Assembly (NCBI RefSeq): GCF_003852535.1
Contig: NZ_QAJP01000004.1
Location: 310,001 to 374,000, forward strand
Length of the DNA: 64,000 nucleotides
Direction of reading: 5' to 3'
DNA from: Herminiimonas sp. KBW02
Lineage (GTDB): Bacteria > Pseudomonadota > Gammaproteobacteria > Burkholderiales > Burkholderiaceae_D
Within the stretch, counting starts at the first letter, position 1. The number at the start of each line of letters is the position of its first letter. A program made the translations under genes and the position numbers. The notes beneath the pieces were generated by a model that saw only the letters and a list, made by a program, of their open reading frames with translations, was not told where the DNA came from and did not search any database. This document shows positions 1 to 7,536 of the stretch, in pieces.

Positions 1-7
1 GGGACAT

Positions 8-880
8 ATGGACCTGACCAAAAACTTCGTCAAGAACAAGCGTCCGTGCGCGGATGGTTTTCGCTGGTTCCTGCGTAACCATGCCGACGGCAGCGATTAT
101 CAGCCTCTGCTGAACGCATTGGTCGATGCGGGCCGGGTGGACGACGCCTGCTGGCTGTTGACGCAATTCGGTCCTACCGACGAAGTGCTGAAGGTCGACG
201 CCATCGATGCGGAAGCCGTGGTGTTTGCCGGAACGCTGGAAGTGCAGGGCAATATCGAAGTGACGACTGTCTTGCGTGCAGGTCGTTCGATACATGCGGG
301 TGGCGGCATACGTGCCGGCAAGGAAATTATTGCCGGCGAAGATGTGCAGGTCGGCGGCAGCATACGTTGCGACGGCACACTGGACGCTGGTGGCGATATC
401 AGGGTGGCCTGGGGTATGGAAGTCGCGGACGCAATCCGCAGTGGTGGTGATGTCCGTGCCGAATGGGAAATGATCTGCGGCGCGAGCCTGACACTGGACG
501 GCAACTTGCTGGTCGGGCAAGACCTGATCACCGCTGGTGCACTGCGCTGCCACAAGAATATACGCGTGCTTGGTGCGATGACTGCACATGACAGTGTCTG
601 GGCCGGGAATGGTATCGCGGTCGGCGCCAGCATACTGTGCGACAGTCATCTGGAAGCGAACTGGGGTATCAGGGCCGGGCAGGCGATTATTGCGCAGGGT
701 TCGATTAAGGCGGGCGAGAGCTTGCACGCACAGGACGAGATACGGGCGGGCGAAGGCTATGGCGTGTATGCCGGATTGGTCGTGCAGGTCGAAGCATGGG
801 AAGCCAGTGCGCAGGTGCATGCAAGCAGCAAACCGCAACGATTGATGAGCGGCTGGTGGGGTGGGGCGTGCCTGGTTTGA
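8..880 (+). CDS. Bactofilin-like beta-solenoid repeat protein, function unknown
   Basis: The 290-residue protein is soluble, with no signal peptide or membrane segment. From about residue 70 to 265 it consists of short repeats rich in Gly, Ala and Ile/Val, of the type IRAGKEIIAG and GGDIRV, spaced about 6 residues per turn face. That pattern is typical of right-handed beta-solenoids such as the polymer-forming bactofilins. The first 60 residues are not repetitive and may be a separate small helical domain. The ATG lies only 7 bases from the window edge, so an earlier start cannot be excluded. The gene stands alone, followed at 930 by a GNAT-like gene on the same strand. I infer a structural or scaffold role from the fold only; no catalytic motif is visible. 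Confidence 0.6.
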   Translation: MDLTKNFVKNKRPCADGFRWFLRNHADGSDYQPLLNALVDAGRVDDACWLLTQFGPTDEVLKVDAIDAEAVVFAGTLEVQGNIEVTTVLRAGRSIHAGGGIRAGKEIIAGEDVQVGGSIRCDGTLDAGGDIRVAWGMEVADAIRSGGDVRAEWEMICGASLTLDGNLLVGQDLITAGALRCHKNIRVLGAMTAHDSVWAGNGIAVGASILCDSHLEANWGIRAGQAIIAQGSIKAGESLHAQDEIRAGEGYGVYAGLVVQVEAWEASAQVHASSKPQRLMSGWWGGACLV

Positions 881-929
881 GATCAGGGTGGCGTAGGTAA
901 AAAATTGTTGAGTTGAGAAATAGCTGGGG

Positions 930-1571
930 GTGAGATTGAGCAGCTTGTTTGCTTCCTTTCCTTTGCCGATGTGGGGTAGCGGTTTGCTGGAGCTGCGCAT
1001 CGATGTACAACTACCGCCATCCGAAGTCGAGAAAGAACTGGATGCCATACACCGTCGGCTGCATCGTCCCGGCGATGCCTTGCATGACTTGCCGACGCTG
1101 GATATCGATTTTCAGGGACTGAGATTCCGTTATCGGGTGGCCGATGGCGAGCATTACATTTACGTGGAAGACGTGAAGCGCGACTGTCTTGCCGGATATA
1201 CGATTTTCAATCGCCTGATAGAACTGAATCGGCGCCAGGATAAATATTTGCGTGCGACGCACTCTAAATATGGATCGCCATATCAACGGCGCGGCATCGC
1301 AACCGCGATTTATCGCTGGTGGCTCGATAGCGGACATAGCCTGATCAGCGGAGCGCGTCAGTCATCCGGTGCGCATGCATTGTGGCGTTCGCTGGGCAAG
1401 CATTACGCACTGGTTTATGTTGATTTGCGCGAGAAAAAATTACGCTGTCTCGGGCCCAAAGTCAGTAGTCGGGTACGTGAGGATTTGCACACGCGGATGC
1501 TGCTGGTTGGTTGCGGGCAGGATTTGCAGGTGCTGGCAGAGCAAACCGGCATGACCATGCATGCCGTTTAG
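930..1571 (+). CDS. GNAT-like acetyltransferase family protein (tentative)
   Basis: This 213-residue cytosolic protein starts with GTG at 930, preceded by a G-rich ribosome binding site (GGGGG). Residues about 110-155 contain YQRRGIATAIYRW and a following stretch ending in LWRSLGKHYAL. These resemble the acetyl-CoA binding loop (Q/RxxGxA) and late helix of GNAT acyltransferases. The N-terminal half, with ELRIDVQL and FRYRVADGEHYIYVED, looks like beta strands. No substrate can be proposed. It follows the beta-solenoid gene by 50 bases and may be co-transcribed with it. It converges with the minus-strand exporter gene, leaving a gap of only 10 bases. Confidence 0.5.
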   Translation: MRLSSLFASFPLPMWGSGLLELRIDVQLPPSEVEKELDAIHRRLHRPGDALHDLPTLDIDFQGLRFRYRVADGEHYIYVEDVKRDCLAGYTIFNRLIELNRRQDKYLRATHSKYGSPYQRRGIATAIYRWWLDSGHSLISGARQSSGAHALWRSLGKHYALVYVDLREKKLRCLGPKVSSRVREDLHTRMLLVGCGQDLQVLAEQTGMTMHAV

Positions 1572-1581
1572 CGGTGATCAC

Positions 1582-2793
1582 TTATGCGCGCTTGCCGATG
1601 TGCAGATTGCGTCCGGCGTACAGACCAAACAGCGCCATCAGGAAAGCGGCGCTGGCGCTGATCAGCAGGGTAGCGTGCCAGTTGCCTTGCGCATCATGGA
1701 TCTTGCCTATCAGGATCGGCCCTATCGCTGCCAGTGTGTAGCCTATGCATTGCGCCATGCCGGATAGAGCCGCTGCTTGCAGGCTGCTGCTGGCACGCAG
1801 GCTGACGAAGGCCAGGCCGAGGATGAGGGTGGCGCCGGCGCTGAAGCCGAATACGCAAGTCCATAGTGCGGCCAGGCCGGGGACGAACATCAGGCCGACT
1901 ATGCTAATGACGGTCAGCAATGAAGCGCCGAAAGCGATGCCGCGCTGATCCCTGAAGCGGCTCACCAGCGGCACCACCAGCAGGCCCGGTGTCGCGGCAG
2001 AGAATTGCATCAGGCCGTGCAGATTGCCAGCCTCTGCTGCAGAGTAACCGGCGTCGGTCAGCATGGTCGGCAGCCAGGTCGTCATGATGTAGTAGACGAA
2101 TGAATTGAGACCGAGAAAGAGGCTGACCTGCCACGCCAGTGCCGAGTGCCATATTGGTCCGGAATAAGGCGGCGGCGCGCTGGTGCTCACTTCGGTGTGC
2201 CGTTTTAATTGCGGTAGCCAGATAAGTGCACTCAACAAAGGCAGCACGATCAGTGCCCCCATCGCAAAGCGCCAGCCATAGTCAGATAGCTGTGCCAAAG
2301 GAACGGCACAGACCGAACCGAGTGCCGACGCCACGCCCATGGTTAACACATAGATGGCAGTGAATTTGGTGATTTGATCCGGGAAGCTGCGTTTCAACAA
2401 ACCGGGCAAGAGTACGTTGCCGATCGCGATGCCGCTGCCGATAATCCATGTGCCGAGATACAAGGCCCAGGCCGTACCTGTCGAGCGCAACAGGATGCCT
2501 GCAGCAATAATCAGCAGTGCGGCGAGCAGCGAACGTTCGATGCCGAATTTTTTTGCCACGAATGAACCGAACGGTGAAACGACCGCAAAAGCCAGCAGCG
2601 GCAAGGTAATCAGCAAACCTGCCGCGCTGGAGCTCAGGCTGAGACCGCTGCGTATGCCGTCGATCAGCGGCGCGACGCTGGTAAACGGTACGCGCAGATT
2701 CATGGCGATGAGCAGGATGCCAGACAGCAGCAAGGCTGGGCTAGCCAGCTGCGCTGTAGTGGCGGATGCAGGAGCTGTGGGGTGCTGTTTCAC
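1582..2793 (-). CDS. nimT: MFS exporter, NimT/YeaN (CynX) family
   Basis: This is a 12-helix major facilitator protein of about 403 residues. Stretches such as LRVPFTSVAPL, GLLITLPLLAFA, GNVLLPGLLKR, LRASSS-QAAALSGMAQ and GKIHDAQGNW match what I recall of E. coli NimT (YeaN), a CynX-subfamily exporter linked to 2-nitroimidazole resistance. The frame stays open up to 2889, but those extra codons run through the divergent promoter region. I therefore chose the GTG at 2793 (the GTG at 2817 is an alternative), which gives the usual family length. Its divergent neighbour is an AraC-type gene, the same arrangement as nimR-nimT in E. coli, so regulation by that neighbour is inferred. The natural substrate is unknown. 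Confidence 0.8.
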   Translation of the reverse strand: MKQHPTAPASATTAQLASPALLLSGILLIAMNLRVPFTSVAPLIDGIRSGLSLSSSAAGLLITLPLLAFAVVSPFGSFVAKKFGIERSLLAALLIIAAGILLRSTGTAWALYLGTWIIGSGIAIGNVLLPGLLKRSFPDQITKFTAIYVLTMGVASALGSVCAVPLAQLSDYGWRFAMGALIVLPLLSALIWLPQLKRHTEVSTSAPPPYSGPIWHSALAWQVSLFLGLNSFVYYIMTTWLPTMLTDAGYSAAEAGNLHGLMQFSAATPGLLVVPLVSRFRDQRGIAFGASLLTVISIVGLMFVPGLAALWTCVFGFSAGATLILGLAFVSLRASSSLQAAALSGMAQCIGYTLAAIGPILIGKIHDAQGNWHATLLISASAAFLMALFGLYAGRNLHIGKRA

Positions 2794-2897
2794 GATTGGG
2801 TCTCGCAAAGAAATCACAGGATCCAGTTTAATCCGCAACGGTGTTTGGGAATTTGTGGATAATGACAATTTATATCTAAAAACAGTCAAATCCCTAT
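2794..2897. promoter_or_regulatory. Divergent promoter region between nimT and nimR
   Basis: This AT-rich stretch separates the divergent exporter and AraC regulator. On the minus strand TTGACT at 2889-2884 looks like a -35 element for the exporter, with AT-rich sequence (TATAAATT) following at somewhat short spacing. On the plus strand TTTATATCTAAA lies just before the regulator start. The AraC protein presumably binds here; I could not define its site. Confidence 0.45.
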
Positions 2898-3677
2898 ATG
2901 GTCACTTTGCTGGGTTCCATCGATTACAACGCGGATCGCCTGTCGCAACCGGCGACCGCCTTGCGCATCGATACCGAAGGATCGGAATGTGAGTCGCCAG
3001 TTCATCTGCACCGCAAGGGACAACTGGTGGTGGCTTTGCACGGCGGTGTGACTTGCGAAGTGCCAGGCGGCTTGTGGATGGTACCGCCGCAATGCGGGGT
3101 CTGGATACCTGGCGGCATGCCACACAGCAATCGCACGACGGCCAATGCGCGTTTGTGTTTCCTGTTCGTCGAGCCGGGCGCAGCGACCTTGCCGACCGAG
3201 TGTGCAACGCTGGCATTGACGCCGCTGATACGCGAAATGATTTTGCATCTGGCCGATACGTCGCAAGAATACACACCGCACAGTCATACGGCGCGCCTGG
3301 TCGAAGTGCTGCTCAGCGAGCTGACGCTGATGCCGACCGAGCAATTGCATTTGCCGGTTTCTGATCATGTGCGCCTGCGCCAGATTGCCAGTGCATTGAC
3401 GCAGCAACCGGATGACCGCAGCACGGTTGCCGAGTGGGGTGAGCGCTTCGCGATGAGTGAGCGGACTTTGGCGCGGCTGGTGCTGAATGAGACTGGCATG
3501 ACCTTTGGTCGCTGGCGGCGCCAGTTGCATCTGATCATTGCCTTGCAGCGTCTGGCGGCCGGCGCTACCGTGCAGCGCGTATCGGAAGATCTCGGCTATG
3601 ACTCGGTCAGCGCATTCATCACGATGTTCAAGAAAGCGTTGGGCAAATCACCGGCGCGCTACTTCTCCGACAAATAA
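2898..3677 (+). CDS. nimR: AraC-family transcriptional regulator, NimR-like
   Basis: This 259-residue regulator has an N-terminal cupin domain (about residues 15-90, with SPVHLHRKGQLVV and a PPxxGVWIPGGMPHS segment) and a C-terminal AraC helix-turn-helix pair (about 160-258). The second HTH carries VQRVSEDLGYDSVSAFITMFKKALGKSP, the standard AraC signature. The domain order and the divergent NimT-type exporter match E. coli NimR (YeaM), which represses its own gene and nimT. The ATG at 2898 gives the full cupin domain; no strong ribosome binding site precedes it. I infer that it controls the divergent exporter in response to an unidentified ligand. Confidence 0.8.
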   Translation: MVTLLGSIDYNADRLSQPATALRIDTEGSECESPVHLHRKGQLVVALHGGVTCEVPGGLWMVPPQCGVWIPGGMPHSNRTTANARLCFLFVEPGAATLPTECATLALTPLIREMILHLADTSQEYTPHSHTARLVEVLLSELTLMPTEQLHLPVSDHVRLRQIASALTQQPDDRSTVAEWGERFAMSERTLARLVLNETGMTFGRWRRQLHLIIALQRLAAGATVQRVSEDLGYDSVSAFITMFKKALGKSPARYFSDK

Positions 3678-3822
3678 GCGCAGCTAGCACAGCATCTGTG
3701 CATGGCAAATCCGGAATTAACGGGTGTATACCCCTTTGTTCAAAGATGATGGCGCTTTTGTCCATAGCGACAATAGTGGCGCTGGACACTGCCGGCTAAT
3801 AACATCTGACAGGAGTACGGAC

Positions 3823-4518
3823 GTGACGAGAATTAATTTCGATAATATTGCGGCACTACAAAATACGTTCACCCAGTATAGAAAAACACCGGACACGCAG
3901 TTCGCCGATGTTCTGAGCACGACAAAAAGTAACACTGTGCAAGTCGCACAAAGTCTGTCGGCGGTGACGCCGGTCGGCGCGACTAACTCTGCCAACTTCG
4001 CAGCGGATTTAAGCAATGCCCTGAAGGCATACGGCATCAATGTGCCGCCGGTCCTGCGCGTGACAGCAGGTGCGAATGGGTACGAGTTGAGCGGCGATCC
4101 GCGCAATACTCAATTCAAAAAAATGCTGGCCGATCATCCTTCACTCAGCAGCGGTTTTGATGGTGCGATTGGTTCTGCGACGATGGGCCGCGAAGCAGCG
4201 CTAAAGAGTGCGATGAATGCGTTCGCGGGTGATAATCCGACTTCGTCCGTGAAGAAATTCCTGAAGGACTTCGCCGATGCGCAGGAACCGAAGGGCATCA
4301 GCGTTAAATTCGACGGGCAGGATATCAAGGTCGAAGAATTGACCGACAAGGGTTGGGGCCCGGTCAAAACGGAAGAATCCTTCATGGCGGCCTTGCTCGA
4401 AGCCTATACCAGGTACATGCTGACGCAAGGCGTTTCGCTGGATAACGATAAAGATAAGAAAGAAGACGAACAGGCCGTCGATAAGAAGAAGGAAGAGAAA
4501 AGCGTAGCGACCAGCTAG
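3823..4518 (+). CDS. Hypothetical protein with charged C-terminal tail
   Basis: I do not recognise this family. The frame is open from 3724, but the GTG at 3823 has a clear ribosome binding site (AGGAG, 7 bases upstream), giving 231 residues starting VTRINFDNIAAL. No signal peptide or membrane helix is visible. The middle contains a small alpha/beta-like segment (LRVTAGANGYELSGDPRNTQFKK is split by no obvious motif), and the last 25 residues are almost entirely Asp, Glu and Lys (DNDKDKKEDEQ and so on). The N-terminal 30 residues resemble the disordered, Asn/Thr/Gln-rich start of exported or flagellar-type proteins, but that is only an impression. It sits alone between nimR and a methyltransferase gene. 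Confidence 0.6.
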   Translation: MTRINFDNIAALQNTFTQYRKTPDTQFADVLSTTKSNTVQVAQSLSAVTPVGATNSANFAADLSNALKAYGINVPPVLRVTAGANGYELSGDPRNTQFKKMLADHPSLSSGFDGAIGSATMGREAALKSAMNAFAGDNPTSSVKKFLKDFADAQEPKGISVKFDGQDIKVEELTDKGWGPVKTEESFMAALLEAYTRYMLTQGVSLDNDKDKKEDEQAVDKKKEEKSVATS

Positions 4519-4555
4519 CCACCCTTTATCTGACTGACGTTTGTTCAGAAATGAT

Positions 4556-5410
4556 ATGCGTAAAGATTTACATGAAGCTAACCGGCTCTCCTGGAATGCG
4601 GCGACGCGTGCACACAACAGCCATAAGGGCAACCAGGCGCTGTTTTTCCGCAATGGCGGTTCTACCCTATTCCCGGAAGAAGTAGCATTGCTCGGCGATG
4701 TGCGTGGCCTCAGGGCCTTGCACCTGCAATGCAATGCCGGACAGGACACCTTGAGTATCGCCCGTCTGGGTGCGGATATCACCGGTGTAGACATCTCGGA
4801 TGTGGCAATTGATTTCGCCACGCAGCTTGCAGCGGATGCCGGCATACCGGCACATTTTGAGCGGGCTGATGTATTCGATTACCTGGCGCATGCCGCCGGA
4901 TCAAGTTTCGATCTGGTCTTCAGTTCTTATGGCACCTTATGCTGGCTATCGGATTTAAATGCGTGGGCGCAAGGTATTGCACGCGTGTTGAAACCCGGCG
5001 GGCACTTTGTGTTTATCGAATTCCATCCCTATGCGATGGTCTTTGATCAGGACTGGACGATGCGCTACGACTACTTCAATACCGCGCCGCTGGCTGAGAG
5101 TGGTGTCAGCGATTATGTGGCTGAATCCGGTGATGGTCTGGCGGTAGGGGAGTACCAGGCAGGTGAGCAAGACTTTGTTAACCCGCATTCCAGCCATGAA
5201 TTCACTTGGGGTCTAGGGCAGGTGATCACGGCCTTGAGTCAGGCTGGTTTAGGCGTAGCGCGGCTGGATGAGTACCCTTACGCCAATGGCTGGAAAGGTT
5301 TTGACGGCATGCAGGATAGTGGCGGACGGCGCATGATGCCGCCAACCGGTATGCCGCGCATACCCTTGATGTATTCCATCGTCGCACAGCGACAGCCCTG
5401 GTGCGCGTAG
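4556..5410 (+). CDS. Class I SAM-dependent methyltransferase
   Basis: This 284-residue cytosolic enzyme has a Rossmann methyltransferase fold. Motif I is LHLQCNAGQDTLSIARLGA (a variant GxGxG loop with LQCNAGQDT), followed by ITGVDISDVAID (the acidic residue binding ribose), and FDLVFSSYGTLCWL then VLKPGGHFVFIEFHP as motifs IV-V. Such proteins are usually methyltransferase-11/25 types of unknown substrate. The frame begins at TTG 4541, but ATG 4556 (MRKDLHEANRLSWN) matches typical family starts. It stands alone before the TetR-pqi operon. Its substrate cannot be told from sequence. Confidence 0.8.
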   Translation: MRKDLHEANRLSWNAATRAHNSHKGNQALFFRNGGSTLFPEEVALLGDVRGLRALHLQCNAGQDTLSIARLGADITGVDISDVAIDFATQLAADAGIPAHFERADVFDYLAHAAGSSFDLVFSSYGTLCWLSDLNAWAQGIARVLKPGGHFVFIEFHPYAMVFDQDWTMRYDYFNTAPLAESGVSDYVAESGDGLAVGEYQAGEQDFVNPHSSHEFTWGLGQVITALSQAGLGVARLDEYPYANGWKGFDGMQDSGGRRMMPPTGMPRIPLMYSIVAQRQPWCA

Positions 5411-5474
5411 TCGACGGCTGACAACAGGCACCTGTTTCCTGAGTTCTGGCGTAGCAAGAAAGTCATCATTTTAT

Positions 5475-5493
5475 GTAATGTAGTGTACATTAC
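5475..5493. promoter_or_regulatory. Perfect palindrome, likely TetR operator
   Basis: GTAATGTA-GTG-TACATTAC is a perfect 8-bp inverted repeat with a 3-bp centre, 32 bases before the TetR start codon. Its size and position at the operon promoter fit a TetR-family operator, so the regulator probably represses its own operon with the pqi genes. This is inferred from position and symmetry. Confidence 0.6.
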
Positions 5494-5525
5494 TGTTTAA
5501 TCTGATCCTCGCGCCTGCTATTACT

Positions 5526-6167
5526 ATGACCGTTGTCGCATCCGAATCCAGCCGAGTTGCACCTACCCTGAAAGGGGAGGCACGTCGCCAGCGTCTGCTG
5601 GAAACGGCAGCGGATGCATTCCTGGAATTCGGTTATGCCGATGTCTCCATGCAGGAGATCGTGCGCCAGGCCGGTGGTTCGGCATCGACTGCCTACCAAT
5701 TGTTTGGCAATAAGGAAGGCTTGCTGATTGCTGTTTTGCAGCGCGAGCTGGAGCAATTGCGTCATCAGGTATTCCCGGAGGAAGTATTTGCATTACCTGT
5801 GGCGCAAGCACTGGAAGTGATTGCGCAGCGCATGGTCGCACATTCGGTACAACAACGTTCGGTGCAGTTTTATCGACTGGTGATGGCCGAGTGTCATCGC
5901 CTGGAAAAGATGGCGGATTATCTTAGGCAGCAAGTCGCGATCCAGATTTATCATCCGCTGGAACGTTGCTTGCGTGCGGCTTGTGCACGCGGTGAATTGC
6001 AAATAGACGATCCGGAGCAGGCGGCGCGCATGCTGGGCAATCTGATTAATGGCATTGCACAGGAAGCGCGACTGGAAGGCGGCTACGCAAACGGCCCGGC
6101 CGAGCGCGACAAGGCCGCATGCAGCTACAGCATCCATATGTTTTTACGGGCATTCAGGTCACCATGA
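5526..6167 (+). CDS. TetR-family transcriptional repressor
   Basis: This 213-residue regulator has an N-terminal TetR helix-turn-helix at about residues 20-66 (RQRLLETAADAFLEFGYADVS, then IVRQAGGSASTAYQLFGNKEGLL). The C-terminal ligand domain is all-helical and resembles the TetR_C AefR/YbiH type (ALEVIAQRMV, FYRLVMAECHRL, AARMLGNLINGIA). Its stop codon overlaps the start of the downstream pqiA gene (ATGA), so it is translationally coupled to the paraquat-inducible operon. A perfect palindrome at 5475-5493 is the probable binding site. Autoregulation together with the four pqi genes is inferred from operon structure. The inducer is unknown. Confidence 0.85.
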   Translation: MTVVASESSRVAPTLKGEARRQRLLETAADAFLEFGYADVSMQEIVRQAGGSASTAYQLFGNKEGLLIAVLQRELEQLRHQVFPEEVFALPVAQALEVIAQRMVAHSVQQRSVQFYRLVMAECHRLEKMADYLRQQVAIQIYHPLERCLRAACARGELQIDDPEQAARMLGNLINGIAQEARLEGGYANGPAERDKAACSYSIHMFLRAFRSP

Positions 6168-6796
6168 AAGAAGTGCGCGACATCATCGTGTGTGAAGGCT
6201 GCGACTCCGTGTACGCACGGGTGCCGCTACGTGCACGCGAAGTCGCGCGTTGCCCGTGCTGTGGCACCGAGCTGGAGCGCGATACGGGCAGCCAGCATCA
6301 GCGCATCCTGCCGCTGACAGTCGCCAGTCTGATCATGTTCCTGATTGCGAATCTGTTCCCCATCGTCGAAATTGAACTGCGCGGCTTGCGCAGCCAGACT
6401 ACCTTGACTGGTGCCGTGATGGCATTGGCAGGTGAAGGCATGTCGCTGGTGGCGATGCTGGTGCTGGCGACGACCTTGTTATTCCCCTTGCTGCAATTGC
6501 TGATTCTGTTGTGGTTGCTGCTGCCTTTGCAAAAGCAGCATCGCGCTACCGGCTTTGCATGGCTGGTGCGCATCATGCAATCGTTACGACCGTGGGGTAT
6601 GGTCGAAGTGTTTCTGCTCGGTGTTCTGGTGGCGATCATCAAGTTATCGAGTATGGCGACAGTCCTGCCGGGACCGGCCTTGTGGGCTTTCATGGCGTTG
6701 ACTGTTTTACTGACGGTGGTAGTGTCTTTCGATCCGCGTGGATTATGGAATATGGTCGAAGGCGCAGAAGAGCGTAGTGCAGGGGAGTTGCGATGA
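6164..6796 (+). CDS. pqiA: Paraquat-inducible protein A domain, first unit (membrane)
   Basis: This is a 210-residue inner-membrane protein equivalent to one half of E. coli PqiA. It starts with a zinc-ribbon-like Cys cluster (C10-x-x-C13 and C30-x-C32-C33), followed by four hydrophobic segments (about residues 48-68, 85-125, 145-165, 170-195). The frame is open from 6119, but the ATG at 6164 overlaps the TetR stop and is preceded by AGGT. In E. coli two such units are fused in one protein of about 417 residues; here they are two separate overlapping genes. The Pqi system links inner and outer membranes for lipid trafficking, with PqiB forming a periplasmic tunnel. Confidence 0.85.
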   Translation: MKEVRDIIVCEGCDSVYARVPLRAREVARCPCCGTELERDTGSQHQRILPLTVASLIMFLIANLFPIVEIELRGLRSQTTLTGAVMALAGEGMSLVAMLVLATTLLFPLLQLLILLWLLLPLQKQHRATGFAWLVRIMQSLRPWGMVEVFLLGVLVAIIKLSSMATVLPGPALWAFMALTVLLTVVVSFDPRGLWNMVEGAEERSAGELR

Positions 6797-7536
6797 GTAT
6801 GCAGACACTGGATCTCGTCGTTCCTGCTGATGGCAGTACAGTTGTCAGTGGTGAGCAAGCCTGCGATCAGGCGCAACGCGCCGTCAATATGGGACTGATC
6901 GCCTGTCATCATTGCGATACGGTATGGGAGCAGGCGGAAGAAGGCGCGGCCTGCGAACGTTGCGGTGCCAAACTGCGCACACGCAAGGCCGACAGCCTGA
7001 ACCGCACCTGGGCATTTCTGATTGCAGCCTGCATGATGTATTTGCCGGCAAACCTGCTGCCGGTCATGATTACCAAGACTTTGTTCGGCTCGCAGAACGA
7101 CACCATCCTGAGCGGCGTGATTTATTTCTGGGTCAGCGGCGCCTATGGTTTGGCCGCGATTATTTTTGTCGCCAGTTTTCTGGTGCCGCTGTTCAAACTG
7201 GCAGCGCTCTTTATCCTGGTGCTGATGGCGCAGCGACGCAGCAACTGGCGGCGTGGCGAACGCGCACGGCTTTACCATGTGATCGAATTGATAGGACGCT
7301 GGTCCATGCTGGATGTATTTGTCGTCGCCTTGCTGGCCGGGCTGGTGCGCATCCAGGGCTTTGCTGAAATTACCGCTGGTCTGGGTATCGCCGCCTTCGG
7401 CTCGGTTGTGGTGCTGACCATGCTGGCATCGCTCAGCTTTGATCCCAAGCTGACCTGGGACGGTGACGACGAGACACAAGAATCATTGAATCAAGCCCGG
7501 CTCACGGAGTCGACAAGGAAAGCAGATCATGACTAA
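6793..7536 (+). CDS. pqiA: Paraquat-inducible protein A domain, second unit (membrane)
   Basis: This is a 247-residue inner-membrane protein, the second PqiA half. Cys pairs at C38/C41 and C54/C57 form the zinc-ribbon motif. Hydrophobic helices follow (AFLIAACMMYLPANLLPVM, IFVASFLVPLFKLAALF, MLDVFVVALLAGLV, and VVVLTMLASLSFDP at the end). The SFDP ending is shared with the first unit, showing they are homologous repeats. Its ATG overlaps the previous stop by 4 bases (ATGA) and its own end overlaps the start of pqiB. It likely acts with the first unit as the membrane partner of the MCE protein in lipid transport. Confidence 0.85.
   Translation: MSMQTLDLVVPADGSTVVSGEQACDQAQRAVNMGLIACHHCDTVWEQAEEGAACERCGAKLRTRKADSLNRTWAFLIAACMMYLPANLLPVMITKTLFGSQNDTILSGVIYFWVSGAYGLAAIIFVASFLVPLFKLAALFILVLMAQRRSNWRRGERARLYHVIELIGRWSMLDVFVVALLAGLVRIQGFAEITAGLGIAAFGSVVVLTMLASLSFDPKLTWDGDDETQESLNQARLTESTRKADHD

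Noticed and set aside
2794..2889. N-terminal extension of the NimT exporter frame to 2889
   Set aside because: The extra codons lie in the divergent promoter, contain a -35-like sequence and have no similarity to the family; a GTG at 2793 gives the usual length.
6298..7479. Long minus-strand open frame of 393 codons over the pqiA genes
   Set aside because: It lies opposite two well-supported pqiA genes, has no recognisable domain and is typical of antisense frames in GC-rich DNA.
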